A stretch of 64,000 nt of DNA from Sagittula stellata E-37. Lineage in GTDB: Bacteria; Pseudomonadota; Alphaproteobacteria; Rhodobacterales; Rhodobacteraceae. Below the pieces are notes generated by a model. It did no database searches. It saw only the letters and a list, made by a program, of their open reading frames with translations, and was not told the DNA's origin. A program made the position numbers and the translations under genes. This document shows, one piece after another, positions 27,238-35,842 of the stretch. Numbering within the stretch: position 1 is the stretch's first letter; each line of letters starts with the position of its first letter. The stretch is from contig NZ_CP155729.1 of the NCBI RefSeq assembly GCF_039724765.1, positions 2,365,501 through 2,429,500 of the forward strand, read 5' to 3'.

Positions 27238-28350
27238 ATGGCGCCCAAGCGTCCCAAGGCTGCGGGCGCTTTCCCTAGACCGGTTGAGAGTCCCGCGCCG
27301 ACAGACCCGGATCCGAATGCCCTCTACGCGGCTCTGGATCTGGGAACGAACAGTTGCCGCATGCTGATTGCCCAGCCGAAGGGCAGCCAGTTTCATGTGG
27401 TCGACAGCTTCTCCAAGTCTGTCCAGTTGGGGCAGGGGCTGGAGATGTCCGGAAGGCTAAGCCGTGCGTCCATGGGGCGCACGGTATCTGCTTTGCGCGT
27501 CTGCAAGCAGAAGATCGAACGCCACAATGTGCAGCGCATGCGTCTTGTCGCGACAGAGGCGTGCCGGCGCGCCAAGAACGCGAGGGAATTCATCCGACAG
27601 GTGCGCCGCGACACCGGCCTGACGCTGGAGATCATCCAGCCGGAGGAAGAAGCCCGCCTTGCGGTGATCTCCTGCGCGCCGCTCGTCTCCACCAAGACGG
27701 AGCAGCTTTTGGTTGTGGACATCGGCGGGGGCTCAACGGAACTTGTGTGGATCGACCTCAGCGCGGTCGAGCCGCGCGAGCGGCCGCGCGCAATCATGCG
27801 GTTGCACGCGGGGTTTCATCCGCCGTCCTCGCCGTTTCCCTCCGCCAAGGTGGTCGACTGGATTTCCGTGCCGCTTGGCGTGGCGACATTGCGCGACCAG
27901 TTCTCGGACGTGCAGGACGACGCCGCGCGCTACGCACTCATGAGCTGGTACTTCGAGGAAAACCTCGCCGAATTCGCACCTTACCAGGACGAACAGGCGC
28001 GCGAGGGGTTCCAGATCGTCGGCACGTCCGGGACCGTGACCACGGTGGCCGCCTCGCACCTCGGGCTGCGGCGGTACGACCGCACAAAGGTAGACGGGCT
28101 GCGCATGTCCTCCGACCAGATCGAGGCGGTAATCCAGAACTACCTTGAAATGGGGCCGACAGGACGTCGTCGCGATCCTCGCATCGGTCCAGATCGGCAT
28201 GCGCTCATCATGTCGGGGTCGGCGATCCTTCAGGCGCTTCTGCGGCTCTGGCCGACGGACCGGCTGAGCGTGGCGGACCGCGGCCTGAGAGAGGGGCTGT
28301 TGTACGCGCAGATGTCGGCGGATGGCGTTCTGGAAGACGGTCCGCTATAG
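27238..28350 (+). CDS. ppx: Exopolyphosphatase / Ppx-GppA family phosphatase
   Basis: A 370-residue ASKHA-fold phosphatase that hydrolyses polyphosphate or pppGpp. The phosphate-1 loop is YAALDLGTNSCRMLIA (residues 29-44), the catalytic glutamate lies in EEEARLAVIS, and the phosphate-2 loop is VVDIGGGSTELVWI. The adenosine-type block GTSGTVTTVAASHLGL follows. It is shorter than E. coli Ppx and lacks its C-terminal HD domain, which is common in alphaproteobacteria, so Ppx versus GppA cannot be settled. It precedes rlmE by 84 nt in the same direction. Confidence 0.88.
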   Translation: MAPKRPKAAGAFPRPVESPAPTDPDPNALYAALDLGTNSCRMLIAQPKGSQFHVVDSFSKSVQLGQGLEMSGRLSRASMGRTVSALRVCKQKIERHNVQRMRLVATEACRRAKNAREFIRQVRRDTGLTLEIIQPEEEARLAVISCAPLVSTKTEQLLVVDIGGGSTELVWIDLSAVEPRERPRAIMRLHAGFHPPSSPFPSAKVVDWISVPLGVATLRDQFSDVQDDAARYALMSWYFEENLAEFAPYQDEQAREGFQIVGTSGTVTTVAASHLGLRRYDRTKVDGLRMSSDQIEAVIQNYLEMGPTGRRRDPRIGPDRHALIMSGSAILQALLRLWPTDRLSVADRGLREGLLYAQMSADGVLEDGPL

Positions 28351-28434
28351 ACGGTTTCTCGGAAACAGTGCGCCGGGGCCTGACCAGAGGCCCGGGCCGG
28401 TTTCACAGCACGCAAAGGACAGGATCGCAACACG

Positions 28435-29145
28435 ATGGCGAAGGGGCCGAAGAACTCATCCGGACGCGGGCAGCGCGATCTGAAGGTCAAGGTCAAGACC
28501 GCGCGGGGACGCAAGCTGTCATCGACCCTCTGGCTGCAACGGCAGTTGAACGATCCCTACGTGAAACGGGCGAAGGAAGAAGGCTACCGTGGCCGCGCGG
28601 CCTTCAAGATCCTCGAGATCGACGAGAAATATCGCTTTCTCGTGCCCGGGGCGCGGGTGGTGGATCTTGGCTGTGCGCCCGGCGGCTGGTGTCAGGTCGC
28701 GGCCCGGCGCGTCAACTCGCTGGGTGAAAAGCCCGGAAAGGCGCAGGGCTTCGTTCTGGGCATCGATTTGCAGGAGGTTGACGCGATCGCCGGCGTGGAA
28801 CTGCACCAGCTCGACTTCCTGGAAGACGGGGCGGACGACAAGGTTAAGGGCTGGCTGGGCGGCAGCGCGCATGTGGTGATGTCGGACATGGCTGCGGCGT
28901 CCTCCGGCCACAAGCAGACCGACCACCTGCGCATCATCACCCTGTGCGAGGCGGCGGCGGAACTGGCCTTCGACGTGCTGGAAGAGGGCGGAACGTTCGT
29001 GGCCAAGGTGCTGGCAGGCGGTGCCGAGGGCACGCTCCAGGCAACCTTGAAGAGGCGGTTCGCCAAGGTGGCAAACTTCAAGCCGCCCGCAAGCCGGTCC
29101 GATTCATCGGAAAAGTTCGTCGTAGCCACCGGCTTTAGAGGCTGA
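28435..29145 (+). CDS. rlmE: 23S rRNA 2'-O-methyltransferase RlmE (FtsJ/RrmJ)
   Basis: RlmE methylates U2552 of 23S rRNA during late 50S assembly. The 236-residue protein has the FtsJ fold: [17 protein letters not shown], the SAM loop [15 protein letters not shown] (about residues 79-93), [11 protein letters not shown], the catalytic Asp in [18 protein letters not shown] and the catalytic Lys in [12 protein letters not shown]. An N-terminal basic extension ([25 protein letters not shown]) is typical for alphaproteobacteria. The Lys-Asp-Lys tetrad residues seem intact. It is in the same direction as ppx, which together are likely an operon. Confidence 0.95.
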   Translation: MAKGPKNSSGRGQRDLKVKVKTARGRKLSSTLWLQRQLNDPYVKRAKEEGYRGRAAFKILEIDEKYRFLVPGARVVDLGCAPGGWCQVAARRVNSLGEKPGKAQGFVLGIDLQEVDAIAGVELHQLDFLEDGADDKVKGWLGGSAHVVMSDMAAASSGHKQTDHLRIITLCEAAAELAFDVLEEGGTFVAKVLAGGAEGTLQATLKRRFAKVANFKPPASRSDSSEKFVVATGFRG

Positions 29146-29502
29146 GAACCGGCGCAACAAAACAAGCAGGAGTTTCGGCCCTCGCCGCGGTCCGGCGCTG
29201 AGGGACTGAGCGGCGCTTTTCTGAATACGCAGGCTGTCTTCCGCGCAAAGCAGATCGGACCTCGCCTCCTTCGGGGGCTGCGTCTGGCGGTACAGGTCGA
29301 ACAGGCGCGCGTGGCGGGCCGAGCGCTGATCCGGTTCGTGAGTGGCGGTCGAGAAGGTCACGTAAATACCCCGGCAGAAGGGTTCCCCTCAGGTTCAATT
29401 GCATGGGACCGGGGCGATTCCAAGACGGTCGCGGTGCGATTTGGTGGCATGGGGATTGACCAAGCCCGCGCGGCGGGTCTCACTGCTTCGAAAGGGGGCA
29501 CC
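29146..29502. other. Intergenic region between rlmE and SGNH hydrolase genes
   Basis: These 357 nt contain no frame I can support on either strand. Short Arg-rich minus-strand frames (29104-29361, 29135-29404) have no ribosome site and no family resemblance. The promoter of the SGNH-to-glycerate-kinase run probably lies here. Confidence 0.5.
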
Positions 29503-30129
29503 ATGGCAGTCATTTTATGCTTCGGCGACAGCAACACGCACGGCACGGCTCCGCTGGACCGGCCGGGCGGTCAGGCGCGCCATCCCAAGGGCCAGCGCTG
29601 GCCCGACGTGCTGGCATCCGAACTGGGCAACGCTCACGAAGTCATCCAAGAGGGCCTGCCCGGGCGAACCACAGTGCATGACGATCCGGTCGAAGGCGGA
29701 TGCCGGAACGGACAGGCGGTCCTGACCGCAATCCTGCACACCCACCGGCCCATCGACCTGATGCTCATCATGCTCGGGACCAACGACCTCAAGAACCGGT
29801 TCTCGGTCACGGCATGGGAAATCGCGCGCTCGGTCGAGCGGCTTGTCATCATGAGCCGGGCAGAGGCCGTGGTTTCGGATTTCATGGTCATCGCGCCGGC
29901 GCCGGTGCGCGAATGCGGGTCTCTGGAAGCGCCGTACCTCGGGGCGGAGGCCCGTCAGACAGGGTTGTCCGAGCGGCTGGAAGAAATGGCGGAGCGTCAG
30001 GGCATAGGGTTCTTCGATGCGGGGCACTATGCAACCGTGTCGCCAAAGGATGGTGTCCATTGGGAGCCGGAGTCGCACATCGCGCTGGGACAGGCGCTGG
30101 CCCCCGCAGTCCGGGCGCGTCTGTCTTGA
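29503..30129 (+). CDS. SGNH/GDSL-family hydrolase
   Basis: A 208-residue esterase-like hydrolase. Block I with the nucleophile is CFGDSNTHG (S10), block III is the GTND in MLGTNDLK, and block V is DGVHWEPESH with the catalytic Asp/His pair. It resembles arylesterase/acyl-CoA thioesterase I relatives acting on small esters; there is no signal peptide, so it is cytoplasmic. AAAGGGGG precedes the ATG. A longer frame starts at 29311 but lacks a ribosome site. It overlaps the next gene by TTGA, starting a tight four-gene run that ends with glycerate kinase. Confidence 0.85.
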   Translation: MAVILCFGDSNTHGTAPLDRPGGQARHPKGQRWPDVLASELGNAHEVIQEGLPGRTTVHDDPVEGGCRNGQAVLTAILHTHRPIDLMLIMLGTNDLKNRFSVTAWEIARSVERLVIMSRAEAVVSDFMVIAPAPVRECGSLEAPYLGAEARQTGLSERLEEMAERQGIGFFDAGHYATVSPKDGVHWEPESHIALGQALAPAVRARLS

Positions 30130-30572
30130 TCCGTGGTCTCCCCTTGATCCTTATGCTGGCGGCCTGTTCGGTTGCGCCCAAGGCACCGCTGTCGCCAGTC
30201 CCGGTCCGCAACCCGACAACAGCGGTGGCGTCGCAGGTCAACGCTGATCCCGCGCGAGTGCAAGGTCAGTGGGTCGTAGTGCAAAGCAGCAAGGCTGTGG
30301 CCGGAACGCCGGTCCGGATCGGCAACGGCGCGTTGCAGATCGGGTCGGATGCACAGGCGTTTGTCGCCAGGGGGCAGGGCCGTTTCGCCTCGGGCGACAC
30401 GGAGGTCTGGGTGCACTGGCTCGACGACGACGACCGGACGGTGGCCATGGGCACGCCGGATGGCGCGTGGTTCGCCATCCTCGACCGCACGGGCCGCCCG
30501 GGAGAGCGCCTGAACGCAGCACGCGACATCCTTGGGTGGTACGGATACGACCTGAGCCGGGTGATGAAATGA
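30126..30572 (+). CDS. Small lipoprotein of unknown function, TTG start
   Basis: A 148-residue protein reading MIRGLPLILMLAACSVAPKAP, with a short signal sequence and the lipobox LAAC, so the mature lipoprotein would begin near residue 14. The body (VQGQWVVVQSSKAVAGTPVRIGNGALQIGS..FVARGQGRF..GDTEVWVHWLDDDDRTVAMGTPDGAWFAILDR) has alternating beta pattern like lipocalin-type lipoproteins. The TTG overlaps the stop of the SGNH gene (TTGA); the only other in-frame start, ATG at 30153, would destroy the signal peptide. It is cotranscribed with the carnitine dehydrogenase gene 13 nt later. Confidence 0.7.
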   Translation: MIRGLPLILMLAACSVAPKAPLSPVPVRNPTTAVASQVNADPARVQGQWVVVQSSKAVAGTPVRIGNGALQIGSDAQAFVARGQGRFASGDTEVWVHWLDDDDRTVAMGTPDGAWFAILDRTGRPGERLNAARDILGWYGYDLSRVMK

Positions 30573-30585
30573 GGGAGAGCGTCAC

Positions 30586-32010
30586 ATGACGAAGATAGCC
30601 ACCATCGTCGGCGGTGGGGTGATCGGCGGCGGTTGGGCCGCGCGCTTTGCACTGATGGGCTGGGATGTGCGCATCTTCGATCCCGATCCCGAGGCCGAGC
30701 GCAAGATTGCGGAGGTCGTCGCCGGCGCCGCCCGCGCCCTGCCGATGCTTTACGAGGCGCCGATGCCGAAGCGCGGCACGATCACCTTCCACGCCGATCT
30801 GGGCGAAGCGGTTTCGGGCGCCGACTACATCCAGGAAAGCGTGCCCGAGCGGCTCGATCTCAAGCACAAAGTCATCCGCGAGATCCAGGCCCATGCGTCG
30901 GAAGGCGCGGTTCTGGGGTCCTCCACCAGCGGGTTCAAGCCCTCGGAGTTGCAGGAAGGGGCCATGCGGCCCGGCCAGATCGTCGTCGCCCACCCGTTCA
31001 ACCCGGTCTACCTCCTGCCGCTGGTGGAGCTGGTGCCGGGCGGGGCGGACGAGGCCACGGTGGTCCGTGCGCGTACCATCCTGACCGAGATCGGCATGTT
31101 CCCCCTGCACGTACGGGCCGAGATCGACGCCCATATCGCGGACCGTTTCCTCGAAGCCGTCTGGCGCGAGGCGCTGTGGCTGGTCAAAGACGGGATCGCC
31201 ACCACCGAGGAGATCGACAACGCCATTCGCTACGGTTTCGGTCTTCGCTGGGCACAAATGGGATTGTTCGAGACCTATCGCGTGGCGGGCGGCGAAGCGG
31301 GGATGCGGCACTTCATGGCGCAGTTCGGCCCGTGCCTGTCGTGGCCCTGGACCAAGCTGATGGATGTGCCCGAGTTCACCGAAGACCTGATCGACCTGAT
31401 CGCCGACCAGTCGGACGCGCAGTCGGGCAAGTATTCCATCCGCGAATTGGAACGTCAGAGGGACGACAATCTTGTGGCGATCCTGCGGGCGCTCAAGGGG
31501 CGGGAAGCAGCGGCGGGCAAGCTGATCCTCGAACACGATGCGACTCTGCGCTGCGCCCTTGGCGACGGCGTGCCGCTGGTGACCGTCCGCCGGACCGTGC
31601 CGGTGGACTGGACCGACGTGAACGGCCACATGAACGAGGGCCGCTATGGTCAGGTGTTCTCCGACGCGTCGGAGGAACTGATGACCCACGTCGGTGCCGA
31701 CCGTGCGTACATCGAGGCCGGACACAGTTACTTTACCGCCGAAAACAACATCAAGTATCTGGCCGAAACCCTTGCTGGAGAAGAGTTTTACGTGGAAACT
31801 CGCGTCATGCAGGGGGAGGGCAAGAAACTGCGGCTCTGGCACGAGATGAAGCGGTCTTCGGATAATGCAATGCTGTCGACCTGCAATCAGTTCCTTTTGC
31901 ACGTCTCCCTTGATACGCGCCGGTCCTGTCCGCCTCAGCCGCATGTCCTGAAGGCAGTCGAACGGCTCGCTGCCGCGCATGCCGGACAAGAGGAGATGGC
32001 AGATGGATAA
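30586..32010 (+). CDS. lcdH: L-carnitine dehydrogenase fused to a betainyl-CoA-type thioesterase
   Basis: A 474-residue two-domain enzyme. Residues 1-310 are a 3-hydroxyacyl-CoA-dehydrogenase-like domain with NAD loop GGGVIGGGWAARFAL and the blocks QESVPERLDLKHKVIREI, SSTSGF and VVAHPFNPVYLLPLVELVPG; such L-carnitine dehydrogenases oxidise carnitine to 3-dehydrocarnitine. From about residue 330 a 4HBT hot-dog domain follows (VPVDWTDVNGHMNEGRYGQVFSDASEELM), matching the thioesterase half of the known fusion that releases betaine from betainyl-CoA. The BKACE partner and carnitine regulator are not in this window. It overlaps the glycerate kinase gene by eight bases. Confidence 0.88.
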   Translation: MTKIATIVGGGVIGGGWAARFALMGWDVRIFDPDPEAERKIAEVVAGAARALPMLYEAPMPKRGTITFHADLGEAVSGADYIQESVPERLDLKHKVIREIQAHASEGAVLGSSTSGFKPSELQEGAMRPGQIVVAHPFNPVYLLPLVELVPGGADEATVVRARTILTEIGMFPLHVRAEIDAHIADRFLEAVWREALWLVKDGIATTEEIDNAIRYGFGLRWAQMGLFETYRVAGGEAGMRHFMAQFGPCLSWPWTKLMDVPEFTEDLIDLIADQSDAQSGKYSIRELERQRDDNLVAILRALKGREAAAGKLILEHDATLRCALGDGVPLVTVRRTVPVDWTDVNGHMNEGRYGQVFSDASEELMTHVGADRAYIEAGHSYFTAENNIKYLAETLAGEEFYVETRVMQGEGKKLRLWHEMKRSSDNAMLSTCNQFLLHVSLDTRRSCPPQPHVLKAVERLAAAHAGQEEMADG

Positions 32011-33268
32011 GAAGGCCTTTCTGACCGACCTGTTCGAGGCCGCCGTGGCCGCCGCCGATCCCCTGCAGGCGCTGCGCGACGTGCTGCCGCCGAAACCGCC
32101 GGGCCGCACTGTGGTCGTCGCGCTTGGCAAAGGGGCCGCGCAACTCGCCGCCGCTTTCGAGGACCTCTGGGGCGATCCGGTGGAGGGCGTCGTTGTCACG
32201 CGCTACGGCTATGCCGCGCCCTGCAAGCATCTGAAGGTGATCGAAGCCGCCCACCCTGTGCCGGATGCCGCTGGCCTCGCCGCGACCGAAGAGGTGTTCA
32301 GGGCCGTGTCCGGCCTGACACCCGGGGACCTTGTGGTGGCGCTGGTCTGCGGCGGCGGGTCGGCACTGCTGCCCGCTCCGCCGGAGGGGCTGACGCTTGA
32401 GGACGAACAGGCGCTGAACCGGGCGCTTCTGGCCTCCGGTGCGCCAATCGGTGTGATGAACGCGATCCGCAAGCACGTGAGCCGGGTCAAGGGCGGTCGT
32501 CTTGCCGCCGCCGCAGCCCCCGCGCAGGTGGTGTCTCTGGTCGTCTCCGACGTTCCCGGGGACGATCCGGCGCAGGTGGCCTCTGGTCCGACGGTGCCCG
32601 ATTGGGTCACGCGCGAGGATGCTTTGGCAATGATCCGGGCACGCAACATCACCTTGCCCGAGAAGGTCATGGCCCACATCGCGACCGAGGCCGCAGCGGC
32701 ACCGTCGCCGCTGGATCCCGCCTTTGAGCGCAACGTCGTGCGGGTTGTGGCCTCGGCCCGCCTTTCGCTCGAAGCGGCGGCAGCAAAGGCAGAGGCCGCC
32801 GGTATTACCCCTGTTATCCTGTCGGATGCGATCGAGGGTGAGGCAGTGGACGTCGGTTCGGTGCACGCGGCCATCGCCCGCGAAGTCGCCCGCCGCGGCC
32901 GTCCGTTCAAGCCGCCGGTGGTCATGCTGTCTGGTGGGGAAACTACGGTGACTCTGGGAGAGGCCCCCGGCCGCGGTGGGCGGAACACGGCGTTCCTTCT
33001 GGGGTTCGCGCTCGGAACGGAGGGCATGCCGATCAGCGCGCTGGCGGCGGACACCGACGGCATCGACGGAACCGAAGACAACGCCGGGGCCTTTTGCGAT
33101 GGCCAGAGCATGGCGCGTCTGCGCGAGGCGGGACACGACCCGCGTGAGTTCGTCCGCAGGCAGGACCCCTACGGCGCATTCGATGCTATCGGCGATATCT
33201 ATGCGCCTGGCCCGACTGGCACAAACGTCAACGATTTCAGGGCGATATTCGTCGAATCTCAGGGGTGA
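32003..33268 (+). CDS. ttuD: Glycerate 2-kinase / hydroxypyruvate reductase family (MOFRL)
   Basis: A 421-residue protein of the GckA/TtuD family. It has the N-terminal domain with VVALGKGAAQLAAAF, VCGGGSALLPAPPEGLTLED and NAIRKHVSRVKGGRLAAAAAPAQVVSLVVSDVPGDDPAQVASGPTVPD, and the C-terminal MOFRL domain with MLSGGETTVTLGEAPGRGGRNTAFLLGFAL and AADTDGIDGTEDNAGAF. The family phosphorylates glycerate to 2-phosphoglycerate; some members were first described as hydroxypyruvate reductases. AGGAGA lies before the ATG at 32003, inside the end of lcdH. Confidence 0.9.
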   Translation: MDKKAFLTDLFEAAVAAADPLQALRDVLPPKPPGRTVVVALGKGAAQLAAAFEDLWGDPVEGVVVTRYGYAAPCKHLKVIEAAHPVPDAAGLAATEEVFRAVSGLTPGDLVVALVCGGGSALLPAPPEGLTLEDEQALNRALLASGAPIGVMNAIRKHVSRVKGGRLAAAAAPAQVVSLVVSDVPGDDPAQVASGPTVPDWVTREDALAMIRARNITLPEKVMAHIATEAAAAPSPLDPAFERNVVRVVASARLSLEAAAAKAEAAGITPVILSDAIEGEAVDVGSVHAAIAREVARRGRPFKPPVVMLSGGETTVTLGEAPGRGGRNTAFLLGFALGTEGMPISALAADTDGIDGTEDNAGAFCDGQSMARLREAGHDPREFVRRQDPYGAFDAIGDIYAPGPTGTNVNDFRAIFVESQG

Positions 33269-33280
33269 GGTGAAGCTGGG

Positions 33281-34027
33281 TCAGTAGATATACCCCAGCC
33301 GCGCCTCGATCGTCAGGTCCAGGGTTTCGCGCAGTAGGGCCAGGTCGGTTTGCGGTACGTCGCGGGGCGTGTCGGGGCGATCGGCGATGGCGGGCGCGAA
33401 CTTCGACCCAAGTCGCTTCATGACGGGTCGGTAGTCGCCGTCCTGCCTGGGCAGGCCAAGGCCATCGTGTATCCCATGCAAGAAGGCCTCAGGGTCCGCT
33501 TGCACGGTTTCCATACGGCAAAGAACCACGGCTGAACCGCGCACGAGAAAGGACAACAGACCCTCCAGCTTCGCCCGGCGCAGGGCAAACAGGTTGGCAA
33601 AGGTTGCACCGGTCACAGGGTGGCGGTCGTGCTGGAGCGGCATGCCTTCACCGCCGATTTCCTGTACCTGCGGGAAGTAACGCTTTCGGTCGGCTATGGT
33701 GGCCCATTCGGCGCGGACGAAATCGGAATACGCCATGGCCTGCATCGCTGGTGGCGTATGCCAAGGTTTGGCATGCATCGACAGGCTCCACGTGCGTGCA
33801 TCCCGGACACAGCAGACCACCGCCGTGTCGGCCGGTATCGCAGTCATGTGCGGGAACCCGTGTTTCCAGCCGAGCGCTTCGGTCGGTTGCAGGACGGAAT
33901 TACGCCCGATCAGCCGCTTGACGAAGTTGGTGCCTGAAGACCGCTCGCCGAACACCTGGAAGCGGCGCACGGGGGCAGGGCCGGGAACGATCTGCCATCC
34001 TGTCCGGGAAAACTCGTCTGAGATCAT
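33281..34027 (-). CDS. Sulfotransferase-like P-loop protein
   Basis: A 248-residue protein with a P-loop near the N terminus, FQVFGERSSGTNFVKRLIGRN (around residues 24-43), followed by WKHGFP, VVCCVRDARTWSLSMHAKPWH and LEGLLSFLVRGSAVVLCRMETV. This order resembles sulfotransferases: a 5'-phosphosulfate loop, then a VRDxRxW 3'-phosphate block. The exact acceptor is unknown. The ATG at 34027 has GAGGCGAGAG upstream. It is convergent with glycerate kinase (12-nt gap) and divergent from the glycosyltransferase gene, suggesting joint work on a surface glycan. Confidence 0.65.
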   Translation of the reverse strand: MISDEFSRTGWQIVPGPAPVRRFQVFGERSSGTNFVKRLIGRNSVLQPTEALGWKHGFPHMTAIPADTAVVCCVRDARTWSLSMHAKPWHTPPAMQAMAYSDFVRAEWATIADRKRYFPQVQEIGGEGMPLQHDRHPVTGATFANLFALRRAKLEGLLSFLVRGSAVVLCRMETVQADPEAFLHGIHDGLGLPRQDGDYRPVMKRLGSKFAPAIADRPDTPRDVPQTDLALLRETLDLTIEARLGYIY

Positions 34028-34160
34028 GCTCTCGCCTCGCGGGTCTCTTTTCCGCAACCCTAGTGAGGCGGGTGGCAGAATGCGATTCTCATGTTGGAGG
34101 TCCTGCGATATCCTGCAGCGCAAAGGCCACGGAAGCTGGCGTTACGAGGGGTACGAGCGG

Positions 34161-35036
34161 ATGCAATCGGTTGCTGCGGCACTGACCATGGTGCGGGACG
34201 ATGCCTTTTTCCTGAAAGCCTGGTTGCGATACTACGGTGGGATTTTCGGGCGCGAGAACTGCTATATCGTCAACCACGGCCGGGGCGATGAGGTGGCCGC
34301 GCTGGCCGACGGGTGCAATGTGATCGGCATCCCCGGCGATCCCCATCCGAACTTTGACATGAAGCGCTGGCGGCTGCTGAACAACCTCGTGCAGGGACTG
34401 CGCTGCTACTACACGCATGTGGTCGTTGGCGACGTCGACGAACTGGTTGTCGTGGATCCGGGCGATGGGCGCACCCTGCTGGAGTATCTGAGAGAGGCCA
34501 GACCGCGCCGGTTCCTGACGCCCCTCGGGCTGGAGGTGATCCACCGTATCGACCTGGAGAAAGAGGAGATATCCGACCGCATCCTTGGTCCCCGCCGGCA
34601 TGTGCGCCTTGCCCCGCATTACTCGAAACCCTGCATCGTCAGCCATGGTGCCAAGATCGCAAGGGGTGGCCATTTCAGCCAATACGACAAGATACACGCG
34701 CCGGACGAGTTGTATCTGTTTCACTTGAAGTTCTGCGATTTTCGCAACTACACCGAAGTGATGAATGCCCGGAATGCGGTGACGGAGAGCGTCGGCGCCG
34801 ATGTACAGACATCGTCCATCGGGCGTCACTGGTTTGCTGAGGCACGCGGCGAGGATCGCGCAGTCTTCGAGGCATTCTCGGATCTGGAGATGAAGGCCGG
34901 GTTCGACTTGGGCTGGGTGCGAAAACGGATGCACCGCAGCTGGGGTCCGAGAGGCGAGACGGGTTTTTGGTCTTTCGCCCGCCCGGAGTACGAACAGCAG
35001 TACGTGGTTCCGGATCGTTTCCTCGGTGTGATCTGA
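34161..35036 (+). CDS. Glycosyltransferase (family 2/92-like)
   Basis: A 291-residue protein. The start region AAALTMVRDDAFFLKAWLRYYGGIFGRENCYIVNHG is the typical N-terminal Rossmann strand of family-92/2-type glycosyltransferases (MVRDE..L..W..YH), and the metal-binding DxD lies at residues 91-93 in VVVGDVDELVVVDPG. Conserved HYSKPCIV and HLKFCDFRNY blocks follow. It would transfer a sugar from a nucleotide donor to a glycan. A longer start at 34080 is possible. It is divergent from the sulfotransferase-like gene and has lower G+C than neighbours in places, so horizontal exchange of this pair is conceivable. Confidence 0.72.
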   Translation: MQSVAAALTMVRDDAFFLKAWLRYYGGIFGRENCYIVNHGRGDEVAALADGCNVIGIPGDPHPNFDMKRWRLLNNLVQGLRCYYTHVVVGDVDELVVVDPGDGRTLLEYLREARPRRFLTPLGLEVIHRIDLEKEEISDRILGPRRHVRLAPHYSKPCIVSHGAKIARGGHFSQYDKIHAPDELYLFHLKFCDFRNYTEVMNARNAVTESVGADVQTSSIGRHWFAEARGEDRAVFEAFSDLEMKAGFDLGWVRKRMHRSWGPRGETGFWSFARPEYEQQYVVPDRFLGVI

Positions 35037-35051
35037 CGTTGGCGCCGGGCG

Positions 35052-35588
35052 TCAGTTCCCGGCGGAGGAGACAAAGGCCAGGTCCTGAACGGCAAGGCCG
35101 GGGAAGGTGCCTTCGATTGCGGCGCCTGCGGTCATCAGGGCGTTCTGGCTGTGGCCGTCGAGCATCCCGAACCCGGTGCTCCACACATCCGACGGGGCGT
35201 AAAACAGGACCAGCGCGCCAATCGCGCCGACCAGCACGCCGCCTGAATTCGTCCTCTTGCCACCGGATTTGACGAAGTAGCGGAAGACATGGAGGGCCAG
35301 CATGACGAATGACGCGACGATCATCGCGGCGAGGCCGTTGAAGATCCAGTCGTGGTATTCGGCGGGCAGAGACCCCTGCCGAAGCGAGGACGCGATCAAC
35401 TCACGGTTGGTCGAAACGGCGACGACGACATAGATCCAGGCGAATCCCGTAAGAGTCGATCCAAAGGGGCGGGGGACCGTGGCGTCCTTGGCGTAGGCGG
35501 CTTCGCCAAGGCGATGAAAGCGTTTGTCAACGCGTGAGATGCGTTGACGAAAATCTGCATGGGTCAGGTTTCGGATCGCTGTGCTCAT
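35052..35588 (-). CDS. Conserved hypothetical membrane protein
   Basis: A 178-residue protein. A charged N-terminal segment (HADFRQRISRVDKRFHRLGEAAYAKDATVPRPFG) of about 45 residues is followed by three hydrophobic helices: FAWIYVVVAVST (about 48-60), FNGLAAMIVASFVMLALHVFRYF (about 83-107) and GGVLVGAIGALVLFYAP (about 116-132). The C-terminal part (GFGMLDGHSQNALMTAGAAIEGTFPGLAVQDLAF) is probably periplasmic or peripheral. I do not recognise the family. It ends 15 nt from the convergent glycosyltransferase stop. Confidence 0.55.
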   Translation of the reverse strand: MSTAIRNLTHADFRQRISRVDKRFHRLGEAAYAKDATVPRPFGSTLTGFAWIYVVVAVSTNRELIASSLRQGSLPAEYHDWIFNGLAAMIVASFVMLALHVFRYFVKSGGKRTNSGGVLVGAIGALVLFYAPSDVWSTGFGMLDGHSQNALMTAGAAIEGTFPGLAVQDLAFVSSAGN

Positions 35589-35810
35589 GCCACTTGTCTA
35601 AGCGTGGAGTTGGGCGAAATCACGGTGAATTCGGGCGAAACCGTCACAATCGAACCCTCAGATGAATAGTGTTTTAGTTTTTTGGCCATGAGTTGAAGAC
35701 ACAGACGCGCCATTGGGCGGCGTACCGTCTGGGTTGCAAATGTAAGAGTACGAATCGACCTTGCGTCAGTCCAAGTCTTCGGGTGCAAACTCAACCATCT
35801 GTGGGCCGAT

Positions 35811-35829
35811 CCCGGAAGGACCGGCCCAC
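35811..35829. terminator. GC hairpin downstream of the M20 gene
   Basis: GTGGGCCG (35811-35818) and CGGCCCAC (35822-35829) are complementary over 8 bp but with only three bases between them, so at least the innermost pairs must open. It lies 14-32 nt past the M20 stop. No T-tract follows, so termination is uncertain. Confidence 0.35.
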
Positions 35830-35842
35830 TCAGGTAAATCCG

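Noticed and set aside
30238..32199. Long minus-strand frame opposite lcdH
   Set aside because: Antisense shadow without start signals or motifs; the lcdH frame is fully supported by its domains.
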